Shown here one piece after another: positions 41,661 to 42,044 of a DNA stretch of 42,044 nucleotides. A program made the position numbers and the translations under genes. The DNA is from Ignavibacteria bacterium RBG_16_34_14 (GTDB taxonomy: Bacteria; Bacteroidota; Ignavibacteria; Ignavibacteriales; Ignavibacteriaceae). The stretch is from NCBI GenBank assembly GCA_001802865.1, contig MHAF01000019.1, forward strand, positions 9,810 to 51,853, in the 5' to 3' direction. The notes beneath the pieces were generated by a model. That model was not told the DNA's origin and searched no databases. It saw nothing but the letters and a program-made list of their open reading frames with translations. Positions within the stretch are counted from its first letter, which is position 1, and each line of letters opens with the position of its first letter.

Positions 41661-42044
41661 GCTTTCCCCAGGTATTTTTCTACTTCCTGTTTAACGATTT
41701 TACCATCAGCTTTTCCTTTCAGTTCTTTCATAACCGCTGGCATTAATTTAGGGAAATCCTCTTTTGTTTTTGCATTAATTTCCGCTGCAATTCTTGCAAT
41801 CTCTTTTTGTATCTCTTCTTCAGAAAGCTGCTTTGGAAGATATTCCATAAGGATATTTAATTCAGCCTGTTCTTTTCCAGACAAATCAGTTCTCCCTGCA
41901 TTCTGATATTGTTCAATAGATTCTTTTCTTTTTTTAACAGCGGAACTTAACAGCTTTATTTCTTCTTCAGGATTAAGCTGCTTGTTTGCTCCGCTCTTTT
42001 CAAACTCAAGAATTAAGGCACGAACAGACCGGATAGTTTCGAGT
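41657..42044 (-). CDS. yqeY: GatB/YqeY-domain protein, 5' end cut by window
   Basis: The frame is open from the right edge: LETIRSVRALILEFEKSG, then LLSSAVKKRKESIEQYQNAGR, EQAELNILMEYLPKQLSEEE, and PAVMKELKGKADGKIVKQEV, the blocks of YqeY proteins. About 20 N-terminal residues lie beyond the window. The internal TTG at 41884 is not the start. This ~150-aa family resembles the tRNA-binding tail domain of GatB; it is involved in translation but its role is not well defined. It is the first gene of yqeY-cvpA-mutS2. Confidence 0.88.
   Translation of the reverse strand, partial: LETIRSVRALILEFEKSGANKQLNPEEEIKLLSSAVKKRKESIEQYQNAGRTDLSGKEQAELNILMEYLPKQLSEEEIQKEIARIAAEINAKTKEDFPKLMPAVMKELKGKADGKIVKQEVEKYLGKA

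Overview
The window looks like a chromosomal segment of an AT-rich Bacteroidota/Chlorobi-group bacterium, most likely Ignavibacteriota or a close relative. Supporting this are a secreted M6-type protease ending in a SQNYPNPFNP-type C-terminal sorting module (type IX secretion), a GWxTD-domain protein, a TonB-dependent receptor with a carboxypeptidase-like N-terminal domain, frequent TTG starts, and a TTG/TAnnTTTG-type promoter candidate ahead of rho. Most genes are on the minus strand in tight, overlapping operons. This placement is inferred from sequence content only.

Layout. 1-3330: a partial SGNH hydrolase, two unrecognised proteins with PD-(D/E)xK-like N-terminal patterns, an ICMT-family membrane methyltransferase and a tRNA-Arg(TCG). 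3505-3750: a cluster of ACTCC/GGAGT palindromes. 3830-5160 (plus strand): a possible 39-aa membrane peptide, tadA and adk. 5213-13474 (minus): ftsE, a methyltransferase, pdxA, a GWxTD protein, rho with a long leader, folC and the pyrD-pyrK pair. 13623-18166: a tightly coupled trpS-scpA-scpB-rluB-dacB operon. 18321-22336: an HNH endonuclease gene with an apparent frameshift at its start, a small membrane protein, the M6 protease and acpS.

22410-25163 is the most interesting part: a small chromosomal integron. The integrase at 24207-25163 has the full tyrosine-recombinase catalytic set, the extra IntI-type segment before the second catalytic half, and the GVRSPLD C-terminus. Beyond its 3' end lie three attC-like imperfect palindromes with ATATAAC/GTTATAT ends (22410-22477, 23544-23730, 24083-24144). 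They delimit one cassette carrying a secreted HExxH protein and one carrying a ~320-bp highly structured element with no intact long ORF. The integrase points the same way as the cassette gene ('inverted' arrangement), and the termini of each cassette are complementary well beyond the normal R boxes.

25309-29828: interspersed palindromic repeats, then ggt, an MCE/MlaD-like protein, a small membrane protein and a CNNM/CorC-type protein, with ssb upstream. 30595-32948 (plus): a three-gene operon of pilin-like proteins with unusually short leaders, closed by a strong terminator. 32995-36588: SPOR lipoprotein, TonB-dependent receptor and another lipoprotein. 36668-42044: a biotin carrier protein with biotin carboxylase, mutS2, cvpA and a yqeY-like gene cut by the window end.
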